Source: an uncultured Planctomycetota bacterium
Lineage (GTDB): Bacteria > Planctomycetota > UBA1135 > GCA-002686595
NCBI GenBank assembly: GCA_903928115.1
Contig: CAIYPP010000032.1
Location: forward strand, 23,864-87,863
Direction of reading: 5' to 3'
DNA length: 64,000 nt
Position numbers and translations under genes: made by a program. Every line of letters begins with the position of its first letter. The first letter of the stretch is position 1. Positions 1 through 7,632 of this stretch are shown here, piece after piece. Below the pieces are notes generated by a model. That model was not told the DNA's origin. It saw only the letters and a program-made list of their open reading frames with translations, and did not search any database.

Positions 1-440
1 ATCGTGTCGGCGACGACGAACTCCGGCTGCGTGCACTGCTCGAGCGCGCGCAGCTGCACCTTGGGCTCGGCATTGGCGAGGAACACGTAGCGCGAGTCGC
101 GGAATGCCTTGGGAACCTTGGGGTCGAAGTGCTCGAAGACGTTGAGCTGCGTCTCCAGCGTCGTGCGCGTGTTCCAGTCGGCCTCGTAGCGACCTGCCCA
201 GCGGAAGCTCTTGCCGTCGGCGACCTTTTCGACGCCGCGGGTGTCCACGCCGCGCGCGCTCATCAGCTCGAGGTCCTTCTTCTCGAAGTCGCCGCCGACC
301 ACGCCGACCAAGCGCACCGCGCCAAAGTTCGAGGCCGAGACGGAGAAATACACCGCCGATCCGCCGAGCACGTTCTCGCGGCGTGCGTAGGGCGTCTCGA
401 TGGTGTCGTAGGCGAGGGTTCCGATGACGAGGAGCGACAT
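1..440 (-). CDS. PfkB-family carbohydrate/nucleoside kinase, 3' part cut by window edge
   Basis: The frame opens at ATG 438-440 and runs off the left edge with no stop. The N-terminus (MSLLVIGTLAYDTIETP) is a Rossmann-like strand, followed by the glycine-rich PfkB signature GGSAVYFSVSASNFG and then VRLVGVVGGDF at about residues 26-52, which is the substrate-binding part of ribokinase/adenosine-kinase relatives. The C-terminal catalytic GAGD motif lies outside the window, so the substrate cannot be judged. It sits 19 bases after the flippase-like gene on the same strand and is probably the last member of the run that begins at the transketolase. Confidence 0.85.
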   Translation of the reverse strand, partial: MSLLVIGTLAYDTIETPYARRENVLGGSAVYFSVSASNFGAVRLVGVVGGDFEKKDLELMSARGVDTRGVEKVADGKSFRWAGRYEADWNTRTTLETQLNVFEHFDPKVPKAFRDSRYVFLANAEPKVQLRALEQCTQPEFVVADT

Positions 441-459
441 GTCGAGTCTCTGATGGGCT

Positions 460-1680
460 CTAGGATTCTTGGGGACTGCGGGGATTCGAAGTCGGCGGAG
501 GCGCGGGCTCGTCGGGGAGACGCGAGCCGGGCAGCAAGAGGAACAATCCGCCGAGGAGGCCGATGGTGATCATGCACACGCGCCAAGCGAGGCTCGTCGC
601 GATGCCGAGCAGGAGCGCGCCGCCCTGCATCTCGAAGAGCTGCCCGTAGACAACCTCGGTGACTCCGACGCCACCTGGAGTGAGTGGCACGGCCGCGGCG
701 ATGTTGCCGAGCGACGCGACGACGACGTACTGCAAGACACCGAGCGCGCGCTCGCCGAACGACGCGCCGAGCGTGCTGATCGCCGCGATCACGCAGGCTT
801 GGTTGAAGAGCGAGAAGAGCAGCGCAAGCGCGAACTCCCCCGGCCGCCGTGAGTAGATCGTGATCGCCTCGTCGATCTGACGGAACATCCCGGCCATCGG
901 GAGGCGCGCGAGCAGACGCTCGAAGCCGATCAGGCGGCGCAGCCCCGCGTTCGTGTAGCCGAGCACGCCGAGCACCGCGAAGCCGAGTCCGACGAGGATG
1001 GGCGTGCGCAGCGAGGCGAAACGATCCCCCTGCGCCACGATCGTGATCGCGCCGAGCGCCGCGAGGACGAACACTCCGATCAGCCGGTCGACGAGCACGC
1101 TGATCGCAGCGGCGGCCTTCCGCTCCGGATGGCGCCGCGCGACCATCACCGCCTTGACCACGTCACCACCCGTGAGACCGGGCACGACGATGTTGAAGAA
1201 GAAGCCGATGTTCGTGAGGCGGAAGGCCTCGAAGAATCCGGTCGGGCACCCCGCAGCGCCGAGCAAGCGCCACCAGCGCAGGCTCGTCGCGAGAATGCCC
1301 GCCGCAGCGAGCGCGAGCGCCACCCAGAGTCCCGCGGGATCCACCTCGAGGAACACGCGCGGCAGGCCCGGCTGCCACGCGGTCTCCGCGCTGCGCGAGA
1401 CCTCGACCGACGAGATCGTGTTCTGCGCGTCCGGCGCGAGCCACGCGCCGGGCAGCTCGCTGCGCGGCTGCGGCGCCGTGAAGACGAACGCGATGCGCTC
1501 GCTCTTCCAGTCCCCCTCGATGTCGCCCGCGTAGCTGCGCTCGACGTCACCGCTGCGATAGTTGAGCTGGTCGCGCCAGGGCACGTTGCGGCCGACCAAG
1601 AACAGAATGGCCGCCGCGAGGGCGAGCTTGAGGGCGGTGAGCCACGGGCGACGCGGCTTGGACGGTGCGGCGTCGCTCAC
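460..1680 (-). CDS. Flippase-like integral membrane protein (LPG synthase TM / UPF0104 family)
   Basis: The 406-residue product starts at GTG 1680, which overlaps the stop of the lipoprotein gene in a GTGA. A start further upstream would run deep into that gene. One N-terminal membrane segment (about residues 12-30) precedes a hydrophilic stretch of roughly 85 residues that should face outward, then seven or more hydrophobic helices. FFFNIVVPGLTGGDVVKA and AAAVPLTPGGVGVTE are the conserved motifs of the AglD/MprF-type flippase-like family, whose members move or modify lipids and lipid-linked sugars. The lipid substrate is unknown. The extra outward-facing loop is longer than in most family members. 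Confidence 0.85.
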   Translation of the reverse strand: MSDAAPSKPRRPWLTALKLALAAAILFLVGRNVPWRDQLNYRSGDVERSYAGDIEGDWKSERIAFVFTAPQPRSELPGAWLAPDAQNTISSVEVSRSAETAWQPGLPRVFLEVDPAGLWVALALAAAGILATSLRWWRLLGAAGCPTGFFEAFRLTNIGFFFNIVVPGLTGGDVVKAVMVARRHPERKAAAAISVLVDRLIGVFVLAALGAITIVAQGDRFASLRTPILVGLGFAVLGVLGYTNAGLRRLIGFERLLARLPMAGMFRQIDEAITIYSRRPGEFALALLFSLFNQACVIAAISTLGASFGERALGVLQYVVVASLGNIAAAVPLTPGGVGVTEVVYGQLFEMQGGALLLGIATSLAWRVCMITIGLLGGLFLLLPGSRLPDEPAPPPTSNPRSPQES

Positions 1681-2867
1681 GAGCCCTGCGCCTTTTCCGC
1701 GGGAGGGCCCGCGCGGAACTGCTCCGCACCCTCCGACTGCCACCAGCGCTGCCACTCGACCTCTTGCAGCGACGCGAGCCCGCGCCCCGACATCGTGCCG
1801 AGCGCCTTCATCGCCGCGAGCCGCACGTGCCCGTCGGGATGCTCGACCGCAGTTTGGTAGATCGCCGAAGCCCACTGGGCACGCAGTTCTGCACCGCGCT
1901 CGCCCGCGGGCGCATCCGGCAGCCCGAGCGCGGCGACGCACTCGAGCGCAGCGACGAGGCGCTCGCCGCCGAGGCCGGCGAAGGGATTGCGCGTGAGCAG
2001 TTCGCCGAGCTTCGCCGAGCCGCCGATCGCAACGGCCGCGCGCACGGCCGCGGCCTGAACGCGGTCGTTGGGCCAGCCGGGCTCCGAACCACCCACCGCC
2101 ACCGCCGGCACGGCATCCATCAACGCGAGCTCGATCGCCTGCGCGACGAGGCGCCGCTGCAACGCGAGCGCGAGCGGACGGAGCGGCTCGACGCGCGTGT
2201 CACGCTTCGAAGCCGCGCGCAGGAGCACGTTCACGCCGTGGATCACCCGCAGCCCCGAGTCGAAGTCGAGCGGAAGTCCCGCCATGCGCCGACACTCGGC
2301 TTCGAAGGCCGCGCGATGCTCGTCGCTCGGCTCCTCGAACGCGGGCTTGGCGACCGCGACCAAGGCCGCGAGGGCCGCAGAGGCCTCGGAGTCCGAGATC
2401 ACCGCAGCGCGGACGTCGGGCGAGTTCGCAGGAAAGCCGAGCCGCGTACCGGCCCGCCCCAATTCGAGCACCGCCGTCTCGCGCGACAGACACCACGGAT
2501 CGTAGGCCGCAGTGCGCGCGAAGAACTCGACCTGCGTCGAGCCCGTCGCGGGATCGTCGGAGTCGAGGCTCGCGAGCTTCTGGAGCTCCGCGACGCAGGT
2601 CTCGACCGGATCCTCGACGGGCCCCGCCGGCGCGAGCTCAACTTCCTTTCCGAAGCGTCCGAGGAGCGTCGCGCCGATGTTGCGCATCGTCCACGACATG
2701 TGGTTTTGGATGCTCGCGACGTAGGCGTGGCGCCCCTCCGTCGGATGGAGCGACTCGAGGTTGTCGACGCTCGCACCGAGCGAGGTGCAGCTCGCCAGCG
2801 CGAGCGCTCCGAGCGCCGCGATCGTGCGAGTGTTGCGGAGAAGGCGCAGCATCTCGGTCGAACTCAC
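1677..2867 (-). CDS. Putative lipoprotein with HEAT-like repeats
   Basis: A 396-residue product if translation starts at GTG 2867 (GTGA overlap with the transketolase stop); ATG 2850-2852 is an alternative giving 391 residues. The N-terminus is a lipoprotein signal: RLLRNTR, a hydrophobic core, then the lipobox ALASC with Cys about residue 27. The C-terminal half contains helix pairs such as VRAAVAIGG and [14 protein letters not shown] that resemble HEAT repeats. No catalytic motif was recognised. It is probably translated together with the transketolase and flippase genes, but no functional link is evident. Confidence 0.75.
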   Translation of the reverse strand: MSSTEMLRLLRNTRTIAALGALALASCTSLGASVDNLESLHPTEGRHAYVASIQNHMSWTMRNIGATLLGRFGKEVELAPAGPVEDPVETCVAELQKLASLDSDDPATGSTQVEFFARTAAYDPWCLSRETAVLELGRAGTRLGFPANSPDVRAAVISDSEASAALAALVAVAKPAFEEPSDEHRAAFEAECRRMAGLPLDFDSGLRVIHGVNVLLRAASKRDTRVEPLRPLALALQRRLVAQAIELALMDAVPAVAVGGSEPGWPNDRVQAAAVRAAVAIGGSAKLGELLTRNPFAGLGGERLVAALECVAALGLPDAPAGERGAELRAQWASAIYQTAVEHPDGHVRLAAMKALGTMSGRGLASLQEVEWQRWWQSEGAEQFRAGPPAEKAQGS

Positions 2868-4879
2868 GCCATCGCCCGCCGCGCCGCAGCGAGCACGCCT
2901 TCCACCGTGAACCCGTACTCTGCGAGCACCTTCTCGCCGGGCGCCGAAGCGCCGTAGCGATCGATCGCGAGGACGAGGCCCCGCTCGCCGACCCAGCGCT
3001 CCCAGCCAAAGCTCACGCCCGCCTCGACCGCCACGCGCGCACGACACGCGGGGGGGAGCACCGCGTCGCGATAGCTCGCGTCCTGCGCAGCGAACGTCGA
3101 CATGCACGGCATCGAGACGACGCGCGAGCGGCGCCCCTCGCCCTCGAGGCGGCGGTGCGCGTCGAGCGCGAGCGAGACCTCGCTGCCCGTCGCGAGGAAC
3201 ACGACCTCGGGCACGCCCACGCTGTCCGCGAGCACGTACGCGCCGCGCGCGACGCCTTCGCGCGCCTTCTCGCGCGTCCCGGGCAGCACGGGCAGCTTCT
3301 GGCGCGACAGCACGAGCGCCACCGGAGCGTCGTCGATCTCGAGCGCAAGGCGCCACGCGTGCGCTGTCTCGTTGGCGTCGCAAGGCCGGACCACGCGCAG
3401 TCTGGGCATCGCGCGCAGCGCTGCGAGGTGCTCGACCGGCTGGTGCGTCGGACCGTCCTCGCCGACGGCGACCGAGTCGTGCGTCCAGACGTAGATCGCG
3501 GGCAAGCCACACAGCGCAGCGAGCCGCACCGCGGGGCGCATGTAGTCGCTGAACACGAAGAAGGTCGACACGAACGGCCGCACGCCGCCGTGGTAGAGCA
3601 TGCCGTTGGCGATCGAGCCCATCGCGTGCTCGCGCACGCCGTAGTGGACGTTGCGACCCGAAGGCTCTGCAGGCGAGAACGACTTGCCGCCGGCGATCGA
3701 GGTCTTCGTCGAACAAGAGAGGTCCGCGTCTCCGCCGACGAGCTCGGGAACGAGGCCCGCGAGCGCCGCGAGCACCTTGCCTCCGGCATCGCGCGTCGCG
3801 AGCCCCGCGCCCGCATCCCACTGCGGCAATTCGCTGGCGCAACGCGCAGAGAAATCCGAGGGCAGCTCCCCCGCCATGCGGCGCTCGAACTCCGCCGCGA
3901 GCTCGGGGTACGCGGCGCGATAGGCCGCGAAGCGCTCGCTCCACGCCGCGCGCGCCTTGGCGCCGCGCTGAGCCGCTTGGGCCGCGTGCGCTCGCGCGGC
4001 GTCGGGAACGACGAACGAAGCTGCGGGGTCGAAGCCAAAGGCGAGCTTCACCTTGGCGACCTCGTCGGCGCCGAGCGGTGATCCGTGCGCCTCGCTCGTC
4101 CCCTGCTTCGCGGGACTGCCGAAGCCGATCGTCGTCTTGACGACGATCAACGACGGCTTCTGCCCCTCTGCACGGGCCGCTGCGAGCGCGCGCTCGAGCG
4201 CTGCGAGGTCGCGATTGCCGTCCTGCACCAGCTGCACGTGCCAGCCCTGCGCGACGAAGCGCGCCGCCACGTCCTCGACGTCGAAGCTGAGCGACGTCGG
4301 ACCGTCGAGCGACACGTCGTTGGCGTCGTAGAGCCACGTGAGCTTGCCGAGGCGGTGCTGACCCGCGAGCGACGCGGCCTCGTACACGACGCCTTCCATC
4401 ATGCAGCCGTCGCCGAGCAGCGCGTAGGTGTGGTGATCGACGATGGTGTGACCGGGCTGGTTGAAGCGCGCCGCGAGCGAGCGCTCCGCGAGCGCCATGC
4501 CGACCGAGTTCGCCGCTCCCTGCCCGAGCGGCCCGGTAGTGGCTTCGACGCCGCTCGTCGCAAAGTTCTCAGGGTGCCCCGGCGTACGGCTGTGCCACTG
4601 ACGGAAGCTCTTCAAGTCGTCGAGCGACAGTCCGTAGCCGTAGAGATGCAAGAGCGAGTAGAGGAGTGCGCTGCCATGGCCCGCGCTCAAGACGAAGCGA
4701 TCGCGGTCGGGCCAGCGCGCGTCCGCGGGATCGTGCACGAGGTGGCGCTGCCACAGCGCGAAGGCCATCGGCGCCGCACCGAGCGGCAACCCCGGATGGC
4801 CCGAGTTCGCCTTCTGGATCGCGTCGATGGACACGGTCCGCAGGGTGTTGACGCACAGGAGATCGAGATCGACGGCCAC
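2864..4879 (-). CDS. tkt: Transketolase
   Basis: Thiamine-diphosphate enzyme of the non-oxidative pentose phosphate pathway, transferring two-carbon units between ketose and aldose phosphates. From GTG 4879 the product has 671 residues, the normal family length; the open frame extends further 5' but that part has no family similarity. Visible motifs are [15 protein letters not shown] near residue 28, the ThDP motif GDGCMMEG followed by the Asn of DANDVSLDG, and in the pyrimidine domain [13 protein letters not shown] and [14 protein letters not shown]. All key residues appear intact. It is the first gene of a minus-strand run with the lipoprotein, flippase and kinase genes, coupled by 4-base overlaps. 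Confidence 0.97.
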   Translation of the reverse strand: MAVDLDLLCVNTLRTVSIDAIQKANSGHPGLPLGAAPMAFALWQRHLVHDPADARWPDRDRFVLSAGHGSALLYSLLHLYGYGLSLDDLKSFRQWHSRTPGHPENFATSGVEATTGPLGQGAANSVGMALAERSLAARFNQPGHTIVDHHTYALLGDGCMMEGVVYEAASLAGQHRLGKLTWLYDANDVSLDGPTSLSFDVEDVAARFVAQGWHVQLVQDGNRDLAALERALAAARAEGQKPSLIVVKTTIGFGSPAKQGTSEAHGSPLGADEVAKVKLAFGFDPAASFVVPDAARAHAAQAAQRGAKARAAWSERFAAYRAAYPELAAEFERRMAGELPSDFSARCASELPQWDAGAGLATRDAGGKVLAALAGLVPELVGGDADLSCSTKTSIAGGKSFSPAEPSGRNVHYGVREHAMGSIANGMLYHGGVRPFVSTFFVFSDYMRPAVRLAALCGLPAIYVWTHDSVAVGEDGPTHQPVEHLAALRAMPRLRVVRPCDANETAHAWRLALEIDDAPVALVLSRQKLPVLPGTREKAREGVARGAYVLADSVGVPEVVFLATGSEVSLALDAHRRLEGEGRRSRVVSMPCMSTFAAQDASYRDAVLPPACRARVAVEAGVSFGWERWVGERGLVLAIDRYGASAPGEKVLAEYGFTVEGVLAAARRAMA

Positions 4880-5100
4880 GGCGGGGTTGGGCTCCTCGCG
4901 CGTCGCTGTCCGAAGCCCCGCGCGACGCACAGATTGGAAAGCCCGGCGCCGAGCGGCAAGCAGGAAGCCCGCAGGACGCGCAAAAGTGTGGCGAAACGCG
5001 GCTGCGACGGAACAGTCCGCCACGACGCGCGGCCCGCTGCGGCCCCTGCTCGGCACGGGCGCCGCGCGCCGCGCCGATGGCGCGAGCGAACGGTGAGAGG

Positions 5101-5455
5101 TGGTGGAGGCGGCGGGAGTCGAACCCGCGTCCCGGAATCCATCCGCGACCGGCGTCTACGTGTGTAGCCCGTGGTTTGTGCCGTCCTCCGGACGCCCATG
5201 GGCAGGCTTCCGAGGGACCGCCGTCGATCGGTCTCGCCGGGGCGTGCTCGACGGTGAGCCGACCCGACCAGCCTGCTGGTGTCGTCCTTCCGCAGCCGCA
5301 GGCACTCTGCGGAGGACGGCTGGCCTAGTTCTTAGGCAGCGAGAGCGTAATCATTGGCAGGTTATGCCGTTCCCGAGAGGATTTTACGGGATGACTCGAG
5401 ATCCCCGACACGCGACCTGAAGCGCACGCAAACCGGTCGAAACCAGTGCGCCCCC
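5101..5455 (-). ncRNA. ssrA: tmRNA (SsrA)
   Basis: About 355 nt. The 5' end GGGGGCG (5449-5455) pairs with CGCCTCC next to the encoded CCA (5101-5103), giving the tRNA-like acceptor stem. The 5' part reads GCACTGGTTTCGACCGG and the 3' part has the T-arm GGGTTCGACTCCC, both hallmarks of SsrA. The tag frame occupies 5332-5358 on the minus strand. Read from resume codon GCC it encodes ANDYALAA and ends in TAA; the ALAA end is the usual protease-recognition tail. The triplet two codons before GCC is TAA in the same frame, so the resume codon must be downstream of it. It rescues stalled ribosomes with SmpB, encoded just upstream. Confidence 0.95.
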
Positions 5456-5465
5456 AAGTGAGGGA

Positions 5466-5493
5466 AGCCTAGCACACCTCGCGAGGAACAAAA
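5466..5493 (-). promoter_or_regulatory. Candidate ssrA promoter
   Basis: On the minus strand TTTTGT (5488-5493) is followed after 16 bases by TAGGCT (5466-5471), 10 bases before the mature tmRNA 5' end. The -35 part overlaps the T-tract of the smpB terminator. Assigned only from position and loose consensus match. Confidence 0.35.
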
Positions 5494-5510
5494 GCCCCCG
5501 AAGGAGCCCG
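5490..5510 (-). terminator. Putative smpB terminator with UUCG loop
   Basis: Minus strand reads GCTCC-TTCG-GGGGC followed by TTTTG: a short GC stem closed by the stable UUCG tetraloop and a run of four T. It lies directly after the smpB stop and ahead of ssrA. Confidence 0.55.
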
Positions 5511-5515
5511 CCCCA

Positions 5516-5989
5516 CTAGCGCCGACGCGACATGGCGCGGTCGATGTCGCGTTGGTCCGACTTTTCGCGCTCGCGCTCGCGCTTGTCGTGCAGCTTGCGC
5601 CCCTTCGCGAGCGCGACCTGCACCTTGACGCGCGAGCCCAAGAAGTAGAGCGCGAGCGGCACGATCGTGATGCCCTTCTCGCGCACGGCCTCGTCCCAGC
5701 GACGCAGCTCGCGCTTGTGGACGAGCAGCCGCCGATCACGTGTCGGCAGGTGGTTTTGAATGTTGCCGTGGGAGTACTCGGGGACGTGCGCCTGGATGAG
5801 CCACAGCTCGCCGTCGCGCAGGAGCGCGAAGCTCTCCGCGATCGACGCGCGCCCCTGCCGCAGGCTCTTCACCTCGGTGCCGCGCAGCTCGATGCCGCAC
5901 TCGAGGACCTCGAGTAGCTCGAAGTCGTGCCGAGCGCGCCGATTTTCGGCGAGCAGCCGACGCTCGGCCTTGTCTGGGGTGTCCGCCAT
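5516..5989 (-). CDS. smpB: SsrA-binding protein SmpB
   Basis: 157 residues from ATG 5989, matching the usual family length of 150-160. SmpB binds the tRNA-like domain of tmRNA and brings it to stalled ribosomes. Seen in the sequence: NRRARHDFELLEVLECGIELRGTEVKSLR split over the N-terminal beta-barrel core, ESFALLRDGELWLIQAHVPEY, and the basic tail KGRKLHDKREREREKSDQR that enters the mRNA channel. The gene is immediately upstream of ssrA on the same strand, the classical partner arrangement. Confidence 0.97.
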   Translation of the reverse strand: MADTPDKAERRLLAENRRARHDFELLEVLECGIELRGTEVKSLRQGRASIAESFALLRDGELWLIQAHVPEYSHGNIQNHLPTRDRRLLVHKRELRRWDEAVREKGITIVPLALYFLGSRVKVQVALAKGRKLHDKREREREKSDQRDIDRAMSRRR

Positions 5990-6062
5990 GGATGTCGCGA
6001 GGGAGCATAGCCCCGAATGCGAGCGCCTCCAGCGCACAGCCGCGTCGGAGAGGACCCGAGGG

Positions 6063-6091
6063 TTGACGCCGCCCGCAGCGCTCCGTACCTT
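6063..6091 (+). promoter_or_regulatory. Sigma-70-type promoter of tRNA-Leu
   Basis: TTGACG (6063-6068), 17-base spacer, TACCTT (6086-6091), ending 17 bases before the mature tRNA 5' end. Spacing is ideal and the -35 is 5/6 to consensus. It is one of three similar elements ahead of tRNA genes in this window. Confidence 0.7.
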
Positions 6092-6108
6092 CTCCGGCCC
6101 TTCACCCT

Positions 6109-6197
6109 GCCTGGGTGGCGGAATTGGCAGACGCACTAGGTTCAGGTCCTAGCGCCTTTAAACGGGCATACGGGTTCGACTCCCGTCCCAGGCACCA
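6109..6197 (+). tRNA. tRNA-Leu (anticodon CAG)
   Basis: Acceptor GCCTGGG (6109-6115) pairs with CCCAGGC (6187-6193); discriminator A and an encoded CCA follow (6195-6197). The anticodon stem CTAGG/CCTAG encloses loop TTCAGGT with CAG at 6143-6145, reading CUG. A long variable arm (GCGCCTTTAAACGGGC region) marks it as a class II tRNA. T-arm GGGTTCGACTCCC is intact. Confidence 0.97.
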
Positions 6198-6250
6198 CCC
6201 CTCCCCGCTCCTCGCCGCCCGCTGCAGAGCCTCGGAGGTCTTGAGACGCG

Positions 6251-6439
6251 ATGGGAACGGAACAAGCTCCGGACGAAACCCAGCCCGCGAACGAGGCTGC
6301 GCCCAAGCCGCGCGCGCCGCAGGACACTTCGCTTCTCGCCTTCGCGAAGTGGAGCGCGCTGATGGTCGCGATCGTGCTCGCCCTCGGCTTCCTCGCCGCG
6401 CAGGTTCTGCGCTGGCTCGACATCGATCTCGGGCGCTGA
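6251..6439 (+). CDS. Small single-pass membrane protein
   Basis: 62 residues. The N-terminal half is polar and Pro/Glu-rich; residues about 34-54 (WSALMVAIVLALGFLAAQVL) form one clear membrane segment, ending in RWLDIDLGR. GGAGG at 6234-6238 lies 12 bases before ATG, a slightly long but usable ribosome-binding site. It follows tRNA-Leu on the same strand. No family recognised. The clean hydrophobic helix and site favour a real gene, but at this length chance cannot be excluded. Confidence 0.5.
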   Translation: MGTEQAPDETQPANEAAPKPRAPQDTSLLAFAKWSALMVAIVLALGFLAAQVLRWLDIDLGR

Positions 6440-6482
6440 AGTCACCCGAGCGATCCACTGCGAGCGCGAGCAGTTCCTGCTC

Positions 6483-6584
6483 TCAAAACGAGTTGTCGCG
6501 CGGGTAGGCCAAGATCGCGGCGACGACCACGGCGAGCGCGAGGACCGCGATCCCACCGAGCGTGACGAGCAGCCAAGTCGGCAC
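6483..6584 (-). CDS. Very small membrane protein downstream of rsmG
   Basis: 33 residues from GTG 6584 to TGA. Almost the entire product is one hydrophobic helix: WLLVTLGGIAVLALAVVVAA followed by ILAYPRDNSF. GGAG lies 6 bases before the GTG, a good ribosome-binding site, and the gene begins 12 bases after the rsmG stop, so it would be translated from the same transcript. It converges with the 62-residue membrane protein gene. No family recognised. Confidence 0.45.
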   Translation of the reverse strand: MPTWLLVTLGGIAVLALAVVVAAILAYPRDNSF

Positions 6585-6596
6585 GGCGCGCTCCGC

Positions 6597-7409
6597 TCAG
6601 TTGCCGTGCCCGCCGGGCGCGCGATACACGAGGAAGGCACGCTCCCCCATCTCGCCGGGAAGCTTGTGTTCCCACACCGTGTCGAGCCGGAAGCCGAGCC
6701 GCTCCGCCTCGCGTTCCGCCGCGCGCGCCTCGCGCGACCACGACGGACCCTTCAGCATCACGAGGTCCTTGTGCGAGTGGCGCACCTTGCGCAGAAGCCG
6801 CACGTTCTCGCGCACCGAGCTCACCGCACGCACGAGCACGATGTCGTACTTGTTGCGCGCGAGGTGGTCCTCCGCACGCTCCGCCACCGCGCTCGCGTTG
6901 CGCAGGCCGAGCGCCGCGATCGTCTCCTTCACGAACTCGACGCGCTTCGCGCGCGAGTCGAGGAGCACGACGCGCGCCTGAGGCTCGGCGATCGCGACGG
7001 GCATGCCCGGGAATCCGCCGCCGGTTCCGAGGTCGAGCAGCGAGCGACCGCCGAGCGGCAGGAGCCGTGTCGCGCGCCACGAGTCGAGGTAGTGCTTGGC
7101 CGCGACCTCGCGCGGCTCGACGATCGCCGTCAGGTTGAGCCGCTGGTTGCCGGCGAGCACGAGACGCGCGTGCTCCGCGAAGCGCCCGAGGAGCGCAGAG
7201 TCGATCTCCTCGCCCTCGAAGGCCCAGTCGAGCGCGGCGCGCAGCTCGTCGAGCGACGGAACCGGGGTCTGCGCGTGCGCGACTACGTTGTCGGGGTCGT
7301 CGTCGTTGGGGCGCGCCTGCGCAGCGTCCCGATCCGCGCCCTCCCCGGGCTCCTCGGGTTCCGCTGCCCCCTCGCCCGCGGGGCGCTTGCCGACGTCGTC
7401 GAAGGTCAT
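6597..7409 (-). CDS. rsmG: 16S rRNA (guanine(527)-N7)-methyltransferase RsmG
   Basis: 270 residues from ATG 7409. RsmG methylates N7 of G527 in 16S rRNA using S-adenosylmethionine. The core is visible from about residue 55: NLTAIVEPREVAAKHYLDSW, the SAM motif LLDLGTGGGFPGMPVAI, VLLDSRAKRVEFV, and RAVSSVRENVRLLRK. The first roughly 50 residues are an acidic, low-complexity extension (PEEPGEGADRDAAQARPNDDD) absent from typical RsmG of about 210 residues. It lies between tRNA-Trp and a tiny membrane-protein gene. Confidence 0.93.
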   Translation of the reverse strand: MTFDDVGKRPAGEGAAEPEEPGEGADRDAAQARPNDDDPDNVVAHAQTPVPSLDELRAALDWAFEGEEIDSALLGRFAEHARLVLAGNQRLNLTAIVEPREVAAKHYLDSWRATRLLPLGGRSLLDLGTGGGFPGMPVAIAEPQARVVLLDSRAKRVEFVKETIAALGLRNASAVAERAEDHLARNKYDIVLVRAVSSVRENVRLLRKVRHSHKDLVMLKGPSWSREARAAEREAERLGFRLDTVWEHKLPGEMGERAFLVYRAPGGHGN

Positions 7410-7428
7410 CGGGAGGCTGGAGAGGAGA

Positions 7429-7506
7429 TGGCAGGCCAGCAGGGATTCGAACCCCGAACCTACTGATTTGGAATCAGTCGCTCTAACCGTTAGGAGCTAC
7501 TGGCCT
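7429..7506 (-). tRNA. tRNA-Trp (anticodon CCA)
   Basis: Read on the minus strand, acceptor AGGCCAG (7506-7500) pairs with CTGGCCT (7439-7433); discriminator G (7432) and encoded CCA (7429-7431) follow. Anticodon stem CTGAT/ATCAG encloses TTCCAAA, giving anticodon CCA at 7469-7471. T-arm GGGGTTCGAATCCC is present. Confidence 0.97.
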
Positions 7507-7520
7507 GCGCGGGGCGGACT

Positions 7521-7549
7521 AGGGTAGGCGCCCGCGGGCCGCGAGGCAA
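7521..7549 (-). promoter_or_regulatory. Promoter of tRNA-Trp
   Basis: Minus strand TTGCCT (7544-7549), 17-base spacer, TACCCT (7521-7526), 14 bases before the tRNA 5' end. Same layout as the tRNA-Leu and tRNA-Asn promoters. Confidence 0.6.
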
Positions 7550-7632
7550 CAGCGCAGGTCGGGCACTTCGCGAAGCCCGCCGCCCTGTAGAGTGTTCGCC
7601 CCAAACCGAGCGCACGCTCGCACTCCCACGCC

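Noticed and set aside
2868..4337. N-terminal extension of the lipoprotein frame through the transketolase gene
   Set aside because: The extension is out of frame with transketolase and Arg/Ala/Gly-rich; the lipoprotein signal at 2852-2867 marks the true start.
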